A stretch of 64,000 bases of DNA from Naganishia liquefaciens (taxonomy: Eukaryota; Basidiomycota; Tremellomycetes; Filobasidiales; Filobasidiaceae): NCBI GenBank assembly GCA_013423385.1, contig BLZA01000032.1, positions 1 through 64,000 on the forward strand, in the 5' to 3' direction. Position numbers and translations under genes: made by a program. Under the pieces are notes generated by a model, which ran no database searches, had not been told where the DNA came from, and saw only the letters and a list, made by a program, of their open reading frames with translations. Positions 36,398 through 48,501 of this stretch are shown here, in pieces (position 1 is the first letter of the stretch; the number at the start of each line of letters is the position of its first letter).

Positions 36398-39300
36398 TTA
36401 CGACAATTCCAAGTACCTCTCCAGTTCCCAATTAGTCACCGCCTGTTTCCACTGCTGCACCTCGTGTGCCCGTGTTCCTCCGATGTGATCCACCGTCTTG
36501 TCCCCAAACAACTCGCGCGCGACGCTGTCCTTGGCCAGGAACCGTTCCGTAGCGGCCTCGAGCGACGTCGGCAGCTTGGGAATATCCTCCTTCTTGACGC
36601 CCGGGGCGCCGATTGGTCCGTATGGCAGTTCGAGTCTCTTTTCAATCCCGCGCAAGCCGAGACGGAAGATGGCGCTGAATGCGAGCATTGGGTGCATCTG
36701 TCGTCAGGCAAAGATCAGTCATCACGTTCAAAGTCCGGTCTTGGCTCTGAACTTACGTCGGCTCCCGGAACTCGGACTTCAAATCGCGTGGCATAGCCCG
36801 GAGCGTCAGGCGGTCCAAGAATCCTGATGGATGCCGCTCGGGAGTCGTAGCCGTATGAAACGAGATTAGGTGCCCAGAATGCCTGAAGAAACAACAGGTC
36901 AGCCTTGTGGGATCGCAGATGGCGTATGGTGGGACTTGCCTCGCCTCCTACAAGCCGCTTGTACGAGTTGATGTTTGGGCACAGCAGCGGCATGACTGGC
37001 GCGAGAATGTCAGCGACCAAGTAGCGAGCAGACAGGTGAACATACCATCAGCGATCCCGTCCAAGATACCCGCCAAAAAGTGCTCGGCGTCCTTGGAAAT
37101 ATATCGCGTCGCGTCCCATTTGGCATCGGCCCGGCCCCCAGCCTTGATCTCTTCATCAGACAGGGCAAAAACGTTCTTCCCGCTCTTGTCCTGGATAGAT
37201 ACGTGAATATGCCTGGAGAGAGCGATTAGCGCGACGTCATACAGAATCGCGGGAAACTCACCCTGAGCAACCGGGAAGCTACATGAGCAGGCACAAGTCA
37301 GCGACGTATTTATTGGAATGAGATGTTGAACCGGAACTCACGTTCCCGTATGGCTTGGCCATGAATGTCGGCATGATCCCATGCTTCATGCCAACGCATT
37401 TCGCGAGGTATTTGAACAGCAACGCGTTATCCGCCATTCGCATGGCCTCGGTATACGCCAAGGCCTGACAAGAGCATCAAGTCAGTACCGCGCGACGAAT
37501 TTTTCGCCACGCTCGACGCACCGTCTCAAACACACCCGGACCAGTTTCGGTATGGTGTCCCTCGATCTCGATCCCGAAATTCTCGGCAGCGTCGTACAGT
37601 TCGTGGAAATAGTCCTTGTTCAACTGTGGTCGTAGAAGGGAGTATCCGTGCACTATTGGGACCGGCGCAGGCGTCAGCTTGCGCGGAATATCAGGAAAGG
37701 CATCAAGGGGGCAACGTACTGCCGGGAGTCAAGGCGTCCAAGTTTGAGAACCGCTTGTCGGCGACGGACTGAGCGGTTTCTTTGAATTGAAAGTACTGCA
37801 AGAGAGTCGTTTCAGCTTCAAGTCGGCTTACGGGTTGACAAGTGGCCAGCCGGACGAGGCGATCCCCACGAGCTTGAACTCGGACCGAAACAGATGAACG
37901 CATATCAGGAGATGAAGCCATATTTCAGTTTCGCGGGCGGTGGCGTCCGATGTGAAAGCTGAAGCTTCTGCCTTGCACAGTGCTCGCATGTGCTAGTGGC
38001 GTCCTGCGGAGTCTCTTTCTTGCACGGCGATCTATCCTTCCGCTGTTCTGCAGTCTCCAATTTTGTGCCCGCAACGCTTCATTCTATTCGGTATCGCAGC
38101 CATGCTCACGGCCAGCGTCCAACACGAGTCGTCTTCCGACGACCGACAATGTATGCCGTGTCGGCATGGCACCTGCCGCGCAAACGATGCCGCTGCTGAC
38201 GGATCCAGTTTTCGCACCGCATCGGCCATGTTTCATGAACGGACCCATAATTCCGAACAAGAGAACCAAAAGATTCAAGCCGAATCAACGGCATCGCCAT
38301 CCCGAGGAAATGCTACGGAAATGCTTGCGACTCCTATCGCTCACTGTGTTCCTCATTGCCCCGCACCGCGAGGCGGAGACGCTTGCGAAATAAATAGTCC
38401 GGCATACGCGCCGCCAAATGCCGCCGTCGTTTTACACCACGGAAGCACGTCGCCTGGCGCTGTGAAGCAGTATTTGCACCTGGCGTGAGCACTTTTCCCG
38501 CCACGCGATGATTCTCGCGTTGACCAATTCTGCGTACGGCGACTCCGATCATTCGAGCTTCGTCGTCCACAGAGACAAGCAGTACTTGGCCAAGAAGCGG
38601 CGTTTGGTGAACTTGCTCTCAGACATCGATCAAGCTTTGTCTTGGAGAGCAGCCGAAGAGACACGGCGGCCAATGCCGAGACTACACCTTGTTTGCTTTC
38701 GACGAGAGAGCTTTGAATGCTTCGCTCGACGGTCTTGCGCTCCCTGCGGCGCGCTCGGAGGATGTTTGCCTTTGATACCTCCTATCCTCGCATCGCTCGA
38801 CGAGATGGGATTCTCGCTCCCTCCGGTCGCTCAGGGGAATTCTCGCTCCGCTCGAGAGAGAGGTACTCTCGCTTAGCTCGGAAAGAGTCTCGCGCGTCCT
38901 ACGGCGCGCTCGGGGAATCCTTGCATGCGGCGCCTCCTATCCTCGCTTCGCTCGACGAGAAGGGATTCTCGCTCCCTCCGGTCGCTCGAGGGAAATCTCG
39001 CTCCGCTCGAGAGAAAGGCACTCTCGCTTCGCTCGAAAGAGTCTCGCGCGCCCTACGGCGCGCTCGGGGAATCCTTGCCTGCGGCGCTAGTATTCTCGCT
39101 GCTGCCTCCGGTCGCTCGTGGAATCCCTGCCTGCGGCGCTGGTATTCTCGCTCCCTCCGGTCGCTCGAAAGAATCCCCGCTTCGCTCGGCAAATGCTCGC
39201 TCCGCCCGCCGCCCGCCGCCCGCCGCCGCTTACCTCAAACTCTGCCCCCGCCATCGCCCTCCACCCGTTTCCCCGCCTCGCCACGCTCTCCGCCGTCTCG

Positions 39301-39836
39301 CTCAACAACCCCCTTGGACACGCATGCAACACCTCGCGCGTCCCCGGATCCCTAAACGTCACCAAGAAAAACGCGACATTATCCTCCCATGCCAACCTCC
39401 TGTACGTCCGGAGATCGATTTGCGCGGAAATGTCACGGTAGCCGTTGGCGCTGTTGGAGATGGTGAGTTCCTTGTAATAGGTCTGGTCGTGAATATCCCA
39501 GCCGCTGCAAAACGGGGACCCGGGGCCAGGACAATCAGTTTCCCCGGACGAATACACGGAACGGCACGCGCGGGAACGCACAAGATGACGCTGCAGAACC
39601 CAAACTCTGACTTGACGGCACTGAGGAATTTTGCTTTACTCATAATCTTGCCACGCAAGACCCCATCGACGTCGACGCCTATCCTCCCACATCGCCCACG
39701 ATCAGCACTTGCCTCTCCACACGCCCTACCCTTTCCCGCAACACGACCCACCGGCGACTTTGACCTTGTTATCATCCTTGAGCAGCTCGACGAGGTCGTC
39801 GTATGACGAGGGTGCATTGGGCGTGGGAACGGACAT
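36398..39836 (-). CDS. Glutamine-synthetase-family enzyme (GS-I/FluG-like)
   Basis: An ATP-dependent ligase of the glutamine synthetase fold. It starts at ATG 39836 (MSVPTPNAPSSYDDLVELL). The N-terminal beta-grasp region contains DVDGVLRGKIMSKAKFLSAV and WDIHDQTYYKELTISNS. Catalytic-domain motifs follow: FGIEIEGHHTETGPGVFE, the nucleotide-site LPGCSGHIHVSIQ, SYKRLVGGEAFWAPN, RFEVRVPGADMHPMLAF, and the C-terminal NWELERYLELS. Short GT-AG introns separate most exons. The reading GWRAMAGAEFE (ending 39234) continues as YFQFKETAQSVADKRF (from 37795) across an intron of 1,438 nt with GTAAGC donor and TTGCAG acceptor. A gene finder is likely to split the gene here. Whether the acceptor is ammonia or another amine is unknown; fungal members of this group include FluG C-terminal domains. 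Confidence 0.9.
38735..39225. repeat. Tandem repeat inside the GS-like gene's giant intron
   Basis: About three imperfect copies of a unit of about 150 bp lie within intron 37796-39233. Each copy contains CGCGCGCCCTACGGCGCGCTC-like dyads (shown at 39045-39065), CTCCCTCCGGTCGCTCG and CTCGCTTCGCTCGA or CTCGCTCCGCTCGAG. The third copy is internally shortened and ends in (CCCGCCG)n. The CTCGCT(T/C)CGCTCG core is the same as in the PRP17 intron minisatellite. Confidence 0.85.
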
Positions 39837-40302
39837 GGTGAGTGTGCAGTGGAAGGGTGGGGTGGGGGGGACAAGCGGAAGAAGGGGAGGTATACCGGGG
39901 GCTGCCATGTACAAGTACTGGCTTCCCCCACGTCACTGATCCAACTGCCCGCGCACCCGATATCTCGCCGGCGCCGCGTGCCTCAGCGGGGTTTGCTTCC
40001 GCTGATAGCAGGGCGCGGATGCAAGCGAGCGCCACTCGGTATATATATATGGAAGTGGGAGGTTGTCAGTTGTGAAATCACAAAACATCGAGCATCGCAT
40101 TTCAGCTCGAGCTTGGGCGCAAGTCAACAAGCATGTCCATAGATCATCTATTGAACGCGGCATATATAGTATGCATCACATCGTAAATACATTCGCGGTT
40201 CTACCATGACCCGTGCGAGCAGCAGCCCCCGGTATACATCGGGGGGCGAGCATCCCACGGCCTTTGCTCTTCCGACGGATCCCCGTCGCACGGCGGACAA
40301 CC
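39837..40302. other. Spacer: GS-like promoter and WSC gene 3' flank
   Basis: 466 bp. It contains the 11-bp alternating TATATATATAT tract at 40040-40050, about 205 bp upstream of the GS-like start codon on the minus strand, and a second ATATATAG at about 40161-40168. Either could be a TATA element. No gene was seen. Confidence 0.45.
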
Positions 40303-43300
40303 CTACCTCCTGACCGGCACAAAGTGATCCTGTCGCAATTGATGCGACCCGGCGTGCCTCCTTCGCGCGATCCTCGACGTCGCCATCAGAGTCGACGACG
40401 CAACGGGAGTCGTTCCCCCGGCGGTCACCGTCACGACCCGAGTCACGGTCACCGCCGGGCACGTCGCCGCCGCGGAAGAAGCCTGACTGGTGGTGATCGA
40501 TAACGTGCCCGATGTCGTGCGCGAGGCCGATACGCCCGTCGTGGTGGAAGCCGGTGACGTGGTCGTCGGCAAGGACGACGAGTCGACGATCTCGTACAAC
40601 GAGATACACCATGGTCCACCGCAGATCGTCGCGGGATCGCCGCCGCAGGCCTGGTTGCACGACGTACTCGACGTATTATACGCCAGCGTATTCGAGACAA
40701 AGCATTGATACGCATTCTCCAATCCAAACCACCTGAATCCGCCCGATAACGCAATAGCGGCGCACTTGGGAATCGTCATGTCAAGCGTCGCCAACGACGT
40801 TTGGTTGATAGCACGCGCGGATCCATCCTGGATGCAGCCCCGACTGACCCAGGTTTGGGTACTGCCGGGCGCGCTCGCAGTGCTTGAGGCCGTCGCAGTG
40901 GAAGACACCCCGGTCGTGCGGGTACCCGTACCCGTGGCCGAGGTCGAGCCGCCCAAGATGCCAGACAAGAGCGAGCTCACGATTGACGTCGCGGTCGCGA
41001 TGATTCCCGTTCCCGTCGCCGTCGCCGTCGCCGTGCCCGTCGTCACAGTGGTGGTCGTATTCGGCTTCGGTACCGTCGCGGCCAAGATCGTAGCATTGTA
41101 GACAGACAAGGTATTTGCCGAGCCACATTTCTCGGCCGACACGCCCAGGCACGCAGAAGTGCAGTAACTATCCTCGAGCAAGGTATATGGCAGTGCGTTG
41201 CCGCAGAAACAGGCATCTGTAAGAGGCATGATCAAGCTGAACGGTTCGCCATATGCACCCAACACGACTCACTGCCGCTCTGCGTTCCCGACACGCTAAA
41301 GCCACGGCTAGCACACGTCGAGGCGCACGCCGTGTTGGACATGTTGGCGCTCGTGTAAGAGTAACCGGGCAACTGTCGCGTTCCCGAGACATTATCGTTA
41401 AAGCAACCCTTGTAGCCTGTCGGCTTGTTCGCCGTAGCCGGCGCTGCTCCGGCCGTGGTATACAGCCCCACAGCTGTACCGGCGCCGTTGCCGCAGTTTT
41501 GCGTAGTGTTTCCGGCGCAAGGTCTATCACGATCGTGTCAGTACAGTACAAAGCCCACCGGAAGAGACCGATTACTCACGTGGAACACAGTGCCAACGCC
41601 TGAATCGCTCCCACTTGGCTCGCTCCAGTTGCACAATAACAAGTCGTGCCCGATAGCGCCGCATTGGCGAATCCCTTGTACGAGCAAGCGAGTCGACAGA
41701 TATCCGAGGTCATGGTGGAAAGGTAGAACAGGTAGTTGCCCGTGGTGGCCACGTTACCCGGAGCGTAACAACCTACGAATCCGGGAGTGCTCGGGGCGGT
41801 ACTCGGAGACGTTCCAGCTGTCAACGAGATGGAGAGCATTCCGGCGCTGCCGCACATCTCGGTGCTGTTACCGGCACACTTCATGTTACAATCCGAATCT
41901 GCTCTCAGCTGGCCACCTCCGGACGAGGTGTCGATCGTGTTGCTGCAATAACACTGCGTACTGTACTCTGTTCCACTGTTCATTTCAAGAGTCAATCGCC
42001 ATCTAGCTATGCGCAATCGATTCCAACTTACGAGTACTTGAAACCTAGTGAGCCACAAGAAGCCATGCAGTCCTTGTTGGTGAGGGAATTGCTGGTGTAA
42101 GTGTAGGCAGACAGCGTTCGTGTTGTGCCTTCGTTATAACAACCGAGGTAATTCGAGCTGCTGGTGGAATTTCCAGAAGACGATCCGCTCGAGCCGCTGG
42201 CGGCGATCGAAGCATTGTACAAGGTTTGCGCATAGAGGCCGCCGCAGATTTCGCCGGTTTTCAGGCCTGCACAGGCAGTATTGCATTGTCCGTCATCGTT
42301 CAACGTCAATTTTGAGACGACATCGGCGTCACCGCATCTGCACGTGTTGCCGGCAAACGTGCCAGAGATGGCAAATCCTTGTCTCAAACACGTCGAGGCG
42401 CAGATACTCGAGGACATGAGAGACGAGGCGTAGGACGATCCATTCAAAAGCGACACATCGCCGAAACAGCCGATCCTGCCCGTCTTGGAATCCGGTCCGA
42501 GATATGAACCGGTCGTGTTGTAAACATCCAGGAGCCCAGCACCGCCGCAAGTCTCATTGGCGGCACCCGAGCAAGCCATGTTGCAGGACGTAGCCGGCAT
42601 GACGCCGGGAGAGTACAAATTGTTACCGCAATAACATCTTGGAAGAAGATCAGCCTCGGCGCGACTTCAGATGCCAAAGTGGCTTACTGAGCAGAGTATT
42701 GGGTACCTGCAATACTGTAACCTCGCAAAGCACAGGCTCTGCGACACAGCGCAGAAGTCATCGACGCCGAAGTGATCGTGTATCCCGACAAGGCTCGATA
42801 TCCAGAGGCCTCCTTGTAGCACCCTGTCCAAGCGACTCCTTTACCAGAAACAGTCGATCCAGCGGTCGAATTTCCAGACGTAGTGTTGTAAATTGAGTAA
42901 GACCACGTGGACCCGGTGGCGCCGCAGATTTGCTTGCTATCGCCAGGACATGCAGTTCCGCAGCTAGAAGGCGGTTGAATCACACCGGCATTATTGTTGC
43001 CGCAGTTGCAAGTCGAGCCTTGCACGCCACTTAACTTGTAATTTCCTACTTGCTTGCAGGCGATTTGACAGAGTTGAGGTGTCATTGCGCCATCGGTAAA
43101 AGAGTAGTCGGCGAGTGCGGCGCCGCTCGAGGGACTGTTGTAACAGCCCAACCAGCCCTGAGCCGTCAGCGCTGAGGTGTCTGGAGCTGATGTCGCGTTC
43201 ACAGCGTAGACGTCGATGTAATTCCCGCCGCCGCAAGTGAACTTGCTGTCTGATTTACAAGGAGTCTGACAGTTGTAATCGGGTGTTTTCCCGCTATCGA

Positions 43301-46300
43301 CGAATTGGTTCCCGCAGTTGCAGCTCGATGACGCCCAGACAGCCGCAAACTTGTAGCCAAAGTAGGCACATGTCGATTGACACGAGGCGGGCGTTAGTGA
43401 GGCGGGATAAACCGTGTAGTCCGAGTATGCTTGCTTGTTGAGGATCAATAATGAGGGATAACAACCTTTCCACCCAGCGGGATGCGCAGCCGTCGCTTGG
43501 GCCGCTCCATAAGTCGTACCGTTTGAACTGTACAAGGAAAGTTGATAGGGAGCGCCACAGAATTGAGAAGAGTTTCCCGCGCACGGGGTCGAGCACTGCG
43601 AGTCGGGTAGCCATTGACCGCCTTGGAAAACACTATCGCAGTAACATTGATTTCCGTTGCGAGCACCAGCCAGGCTGAGTCCGAGCTGGTTGCAATACGA
43701 CTTGCACATTTCCGGGGTCAGCTTGCTGTCACTGAACGTATAACCCTGCAACGCCAGCTTGCCATTCCCTTCGGCGAAACAGCCTTGATAGCCCGCCCCA
43801 GCCAAACTGGAGCCCGAGCCCGAGCCCGAAGAAGCGGCGCCACGGTAATTGGTCATGTTGAAGACAGACATCGAGTAGTAACTTCCGCACGTCTCTGTCG
43901 AATTTCCACCACAGGGGCGATTGCAGAAGTCGTCCGGCGCAAAGTAACCCTGGCCCATCACCCAATCGGAACCGCAGTAACATGTTGTATCACGGATCGC
44001 CGACCATTTCGCCCCCTTCTGCGCGCAAGCACTCGAACATGTGTCGCGTGTCAACGAGTTGGACGGAAAGCTAAAGGTCGAGGCTTTGACGAGACCATTG
44101 TTTTGCCAATCTTGAGGTAAATTGTAGCATCCGAGATAATAGGCGCTGGGATCGAGTCCGGACCACTGAAGCGCTTGATATGAAATATCCTGCTTGTATT
44201 GACCTATGCAAAAGGCAACGTTGAATTTGATGATCAGGTGGAAGAGAATATCCAACATACCTCCACAGGTTTCGGATCCGACAGGGCAAGGTGTGTCACA
44301 TCCCGAATAGACCGGCGCCGAATTCTGGTCCAGAGTATTCGAGCACGCGCAGACAAATCCACCCACGACAGACAGCCCACTGTAGGAATATCCGTTCTTG
44401 GCGCACGATTGCTGACACCTCGTCGGCGTCATATTGGAGTCCATGTACGAGATGGCTGCCGAGCCGAGGGGGGTGGCGGAGCTTGTCGCAGTAAAACAGC
44501 CAACGTCTCTCCAGCCTTTCTCTTGACTAAGCGTAGTGTTTCGTATCTCTGACGCGGATACCACATAAGGCCCGTCAGTTGACAAAAAGGCGGAAACGTC
44601 CAGCCCGGGGACTGCTGGATTGCACGTCGGCTTCGGACCAGAGGATCCCCAAATTGGGTTGCAACCGGGCAACTTTGGTACGACATTTCCGTCACCTTGA
44701 GGATATGGTTCTTGAAGCTGACCCCGTGACGGTCGGCAGGCTTGAGCGGCACCGATATTGAAGTAGGGCGATAGGACAGGACACTTTTGGATTTCGATCG
44801 AGTATCCTAAATTGACGCACCCGGGATCATTAAGGGCCCTTGTCAAAATGTCGACATCCCAGCCGTTCAAAAAGTCGGCGTGCAGGCCATAACCGGTGGT
44901 GTCACCATTCGCCCAGGCCAGATGGCCTTTCATGTTCTGGCCTTTCGTGATGGCAGGGCTGGGAAACGCATTCAGCGAACGGCATACGCGGGGTACAAAC
45001 AGACGGCTTACTATTCCTCGGGATGATAGGTATATTCGAGGAGAATCGACGGAAGTCGAACGGGATGCGATGCGGGACAGGGACCATCACTAAGTCCATC
45101 GGCTGTACGTCAGAATCACCAAGACGACGGGACCAGCTGCTCGGCTCACCGGACAGAGTTGGTTGGATAGGCCATATGACTCTGGTCGTTCTTGTACAAG
45201 TTGACACCATCCCAACATGAGGGGAAAGTCAAGTCGAATTTGATGCTGTCAGAGAAAGCATGTGAGCTTGAAGACTAACGCGACCTGGGGTTTTCTTACC
45301 CGCCCAGACAGGGATTGTCGAAATTGAAGTTATCGGCGTCCTGAGGGGGCCACGGATTCAGTCATCTGGATACGAACATATGCATATCTTTCAATCAGGC
45401 GTACCACACTATCCGAGAGATCCGCATTTCGATGACATTCGTAAATGTAGATCCCGTTCGGCGACTTTCCGTTGGGATCGCCTGAAATTCACAGCATTAG
45501 CATAGGGAGACATCCATCAGAGTTGTCAACCTTACCTGCCAGCATACGGAGACCCTTGGGAAAAGCCTGGACAGGCTGAGACGGATCCTGAAAATTCGGC
45601 ACGGATAAGATGAGGTATATTGGCCGACATAAGGATCGGATCCTCTTACATTTCTGTCATGCAGTAAGTGTGGCGGTCAGTGAGGGTGCACACGCGCGCA
45701 ATGTTTCTTTTGTTACTCACCGACCGAGGAAGTAGTAGAATCGGTTATAAGAGGCTGACAGATTCAGGAGAGGCAACGCATGAGAACATCTCCAGGGGTT
45801 TCGTCACTGAGACATACAGAGCTGCAGGAAGGTCGTGTTGCCTGGATTCGCCGGGTCAACAATCCAATACAGCTGCGGGGCCCAGTAGCTGGAGTCTTTC
45901 AAGCAAGGTTAAACGGGCCGATGATGTCGAGGCGGCGTCGAGAGTACTCACGGTCGACGCTGATCGAAGCGGTCGTGCACGACGAGGCCCGGAGTTCGTC
46001 GTAATTGTAGGCCGCTGCAAAGTTGCTTCCGCCTACGAACGCCGATCAGTATCGTCCCTTAGCAACCGGGTTGGAACTGCAAACGCGTCGCAACGTACCC
46101 AAGACACGGTGGAAATGCGAGGACTGTTTGTTGGGACTGACGATGGGATCCAATTGCTCGCCGACCAAGGTGTACAGATAGTCCTGTCGTCGATCCTTCG
46201 GTCAAGCTATCTACCGGACTCGAAGCAGATTCGCCACATACCATGTGCCAACTGCGTTTCAGAAACAATAGATACATCAGCTCGAATATCAGACGAAACA

Positions 46301-46404
46301 CCTATGTAAACTTACGCATCCAGTCCTCGTTCATCCTGAGCAATAACCGACGGGATTGCCAGCAATCCCGTGGATAATAGGCTGCATACCTTATAGCCTA
46401 ACAT
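40303..46404 (-). CDS. Secreted DUF1996 protein with eleven WSC modules
   Basis: A very large extracellular protein. ATG 46404 begins a signal peptide (MLGYKVCSLLSTGLLAIPSV, cleaved near AQDERG). The first half is a DUF1996 domain (PF09362), assembled from about nine small exons: QLDPIVSPNKQSSHFHRVLG, SSYWAPQLYW, KGLRMLAGDPNG, FPSCWDGVNLY, HPVRLPSILLEY, WANGDTTGYGLHADF. From about 44,550 downward come ten complete Cys-rich WSC modules (each with GC(Y/F), C...C, CYC or CNCG, and C-G motifs), a Ser/Thr-rich linker, and an eleventh, divergent module near 40,600-40,860. WSC domains bind carbohydrate in wall sensors and fungal oxidases. There is no C-terminal membrane helix or GPI tail, so secretion or wall retention is likely. 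One DUF1996 intron (45896-45951) ends in AAAG. Confidence 0.88.
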
Positions 46405-48501
46405 TATACCAGTGCTAGTGAATTATATTCAGGCAAAAAGAAGAAGGCAGAAACGCCGCCTGAGCAGTCCAGCGGTCCAGGGCGCGCTCTACGCTAGAGA
46501 ACCTGCTCTAGAGTAGTCGAATAAGAGATTGAAAGAGACGACCACGTGGGGTCCTCATGACCGGGGTTTACAAAACAAGAATCAACGATACTTATACCTC
46601 TGGAACGCCACATTGCCCTTATCGTTCATCCCGTCAACCGCATTCTCTCCCCGAATTTTCTGCTGAGTGTTCAAAGTCTATACCATGCATCGAAAAAGAG
46701 CACCAACTTTAGAAGCGGCAATCATTCCAAGCCGACAGGGCTGGAAACAGCCTTTTGCCGATCTTGGCCTGCCGCCACCGGTCACTCGTAGCAGCCATTC
46801 TCACCACATTGCGGTGTACAGTGTCAATAATGAAGCTCTCAAGAGGCTGAGCTGCAAACTGCCTATGTATCTGGTACATGCAAGGCGATTGGTCATTCAA
46901 GCCGGGATGCCTGGCCATGTGGTTGTAGAGTCAAAAATGGGCTAGCCAAAGACGGAAAGACTCCGGAAGGAGTGTATAGCATCCGGCTCATGACAAGAAT
47001 GTTCTTTGGCACCCAAAGCAGAACATCGGCATCCTAAGCTGCCCTGACCGACCCTGAAACAGCAGGGGTGACGACCCATGACAGATCAGCGGCTAGATCT
47101 TTCAATGACGAGATATACACGTGCCTAGATACTCTCCAATGTCGCGCCACCTCCTGTTGACCCAGTGAGCTACCCAGTGTTACACTACTGGGTCAAGAGG
47201 TACGCTCTGGAGAATGACAATTCCCATCAGCTCCTCAATCCAGCTTGGACGTGCGATCGACTCCTATATTGAGTTTTCGCCACGATGATTCAGCATAAAT
47301 GAGACAGAACCCATTTGCCACCGAAAAGCTCACTGAAAGCTCCACTGTTTATGCCCTTTGTCAGATTGTGGCTTGTAACGGATTGTTTTCGGAGAGGATC
47401 AGACAAGTGAAGTCTCTCTTGATGTTATTTCGGAACTTTAGGCTCAACAGACACTCTCAAGCAGTTGACGAGCAAACGACGAAGGCGTCCCGCTGGACTT
47501 GACGCACGCCTTTTGATCTACTGCTGTATGCGTAGGCTCTTTCTGGCATGACATGCCACAAGAATCGTCCGAGGGAGAGCTGATGAAACTCTAAAGCCAG
47601 AGGCTCGCTTCTGATTTTAAGCCACTGACCGAATGAGTGACTGCGGACTCTACGATGCTAACGCCACGGTACTCTTTATCCCCCGCGAAAACTGATACGT
47701 TGAAGTTGTGCAGGGGTCCTACACGTCGTGACCCCGTCGAGAGGAGCCTTGAGCTATCGTTCGAGACTCTCGTGTATTCGCTTCCTCGAAAAGGGGATTG
47801 CACGACCGACTGTATGTCTTTCCGCTGACATAGCCAAATGTCCAATTTTCGAAGAATTCCGATTGGCATGACTACATGTTGTGACGCCAAACGGTATGAG
47901 CGCCGCTTGCGCAGAGCACCAAGGCAGCGGTCCCGCATAGGCGGGTTCCGCCATTTAAGCGAACGGACATTATCAAAGCGGGCTGCTGAACCTTGATAGA
48001 ACACCAACTTGAGGGCTGTTCCTTCTCGAACGCGACAGAATCATTCGACAGTCCATGGAACTCACGGTCAGCGGGCCTAGCCACTGGCTCGCAGATACAC
48101 GAAAGGCGGATACATGCTTTGAGAAAGGACTGCTCATAAAGGCAACGGTGACCTCGGAGCGGAGACCGTTGTCCATCAGGGTGCAAGGAAGACGCGGGAG
48201 AGAGCCAGAACCGTGCATCCTCCGTCAATATCCGTACGTGACTAGAGCTCCGTATGGGGCTCAGAAGTCTGAGCAAGTACGCCGGTTTCAGGAGATCTGA
48301 CTGAGCAATCGAGTCTCCAGAGCAGTGGAGGTCTTATCGCAGATCAAGTATTGATCTGCGAAGATACGACGGAGGCTGTATTTCACAGTCGTCAAATAGC
48401 TGGCTAAGCGCTCGAGGTGTCGAGGTCAAGCTCTACAGGCTGAAGCCAAAGATGTGAGACGAGCGTGCTGAATGAGAATAAGGATCAACCTTTACAACGC
48501 T
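46405..48501. other. Longest gene-free stretch (2.1 kb)
   Basis: No exon chain could be built on either strand. ORFs such as plus 46667-46945 and minus 47872-48276 lack support. It contains one clear inverted repeat (listed separately). The left end is the WSC gene promoter. Confidence 0.45.
47157..47196. repeat. Perfect 10-bp inverted repeat
   Basis: TTGACCCAGT (47157-47166) pairs exactly with ACTGGGTCAA (47187-47196). A third half-site, CCCAGT, lies at 47173-47178 inside the loop. It could be a hairpin or a binding site for a dimeric factor. Confidence 0.6.

Noticed and set aside
37703-37921. Apparent separate start (MASSPDMRSSVSV) for the glutamine-synthetase-like gene
   Set aside because: The family's own sequence GWRAMAGAEFE-YFQFKETAQ is restored by splicing 39233 to 37796. 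Only the part before 37796 is exon; the ATG lies in the intron.
37980-38700. Plus-strand ORFs inside the giant intron of the GS-like gene
   Set aside because: No splice support, no recognisable composition, and they overlap one another in several frames. A nested gene cannot be excluded but is not supported.
38508-39806. ORFs of 120-290 codons across the second tandem repeat, as a possible repeat protein
   Set aside because: They are readings of GC-rich repeats lying in an intron, and the right part overlaps real exons on the other strand.
40213-44761. Plus-strand ORFs opposite the WSC gene
   Set aside because: They are antisense shadows of a strongly supported Cys-rich coding frame.
47591-48276. 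Overlapping minus-strand ORFs of 135-139 codons
   Set aside because: They lie in a region with no splice chain and no recognisable motif, and similar-length ORFs occur by chance in other gene-free stretches.
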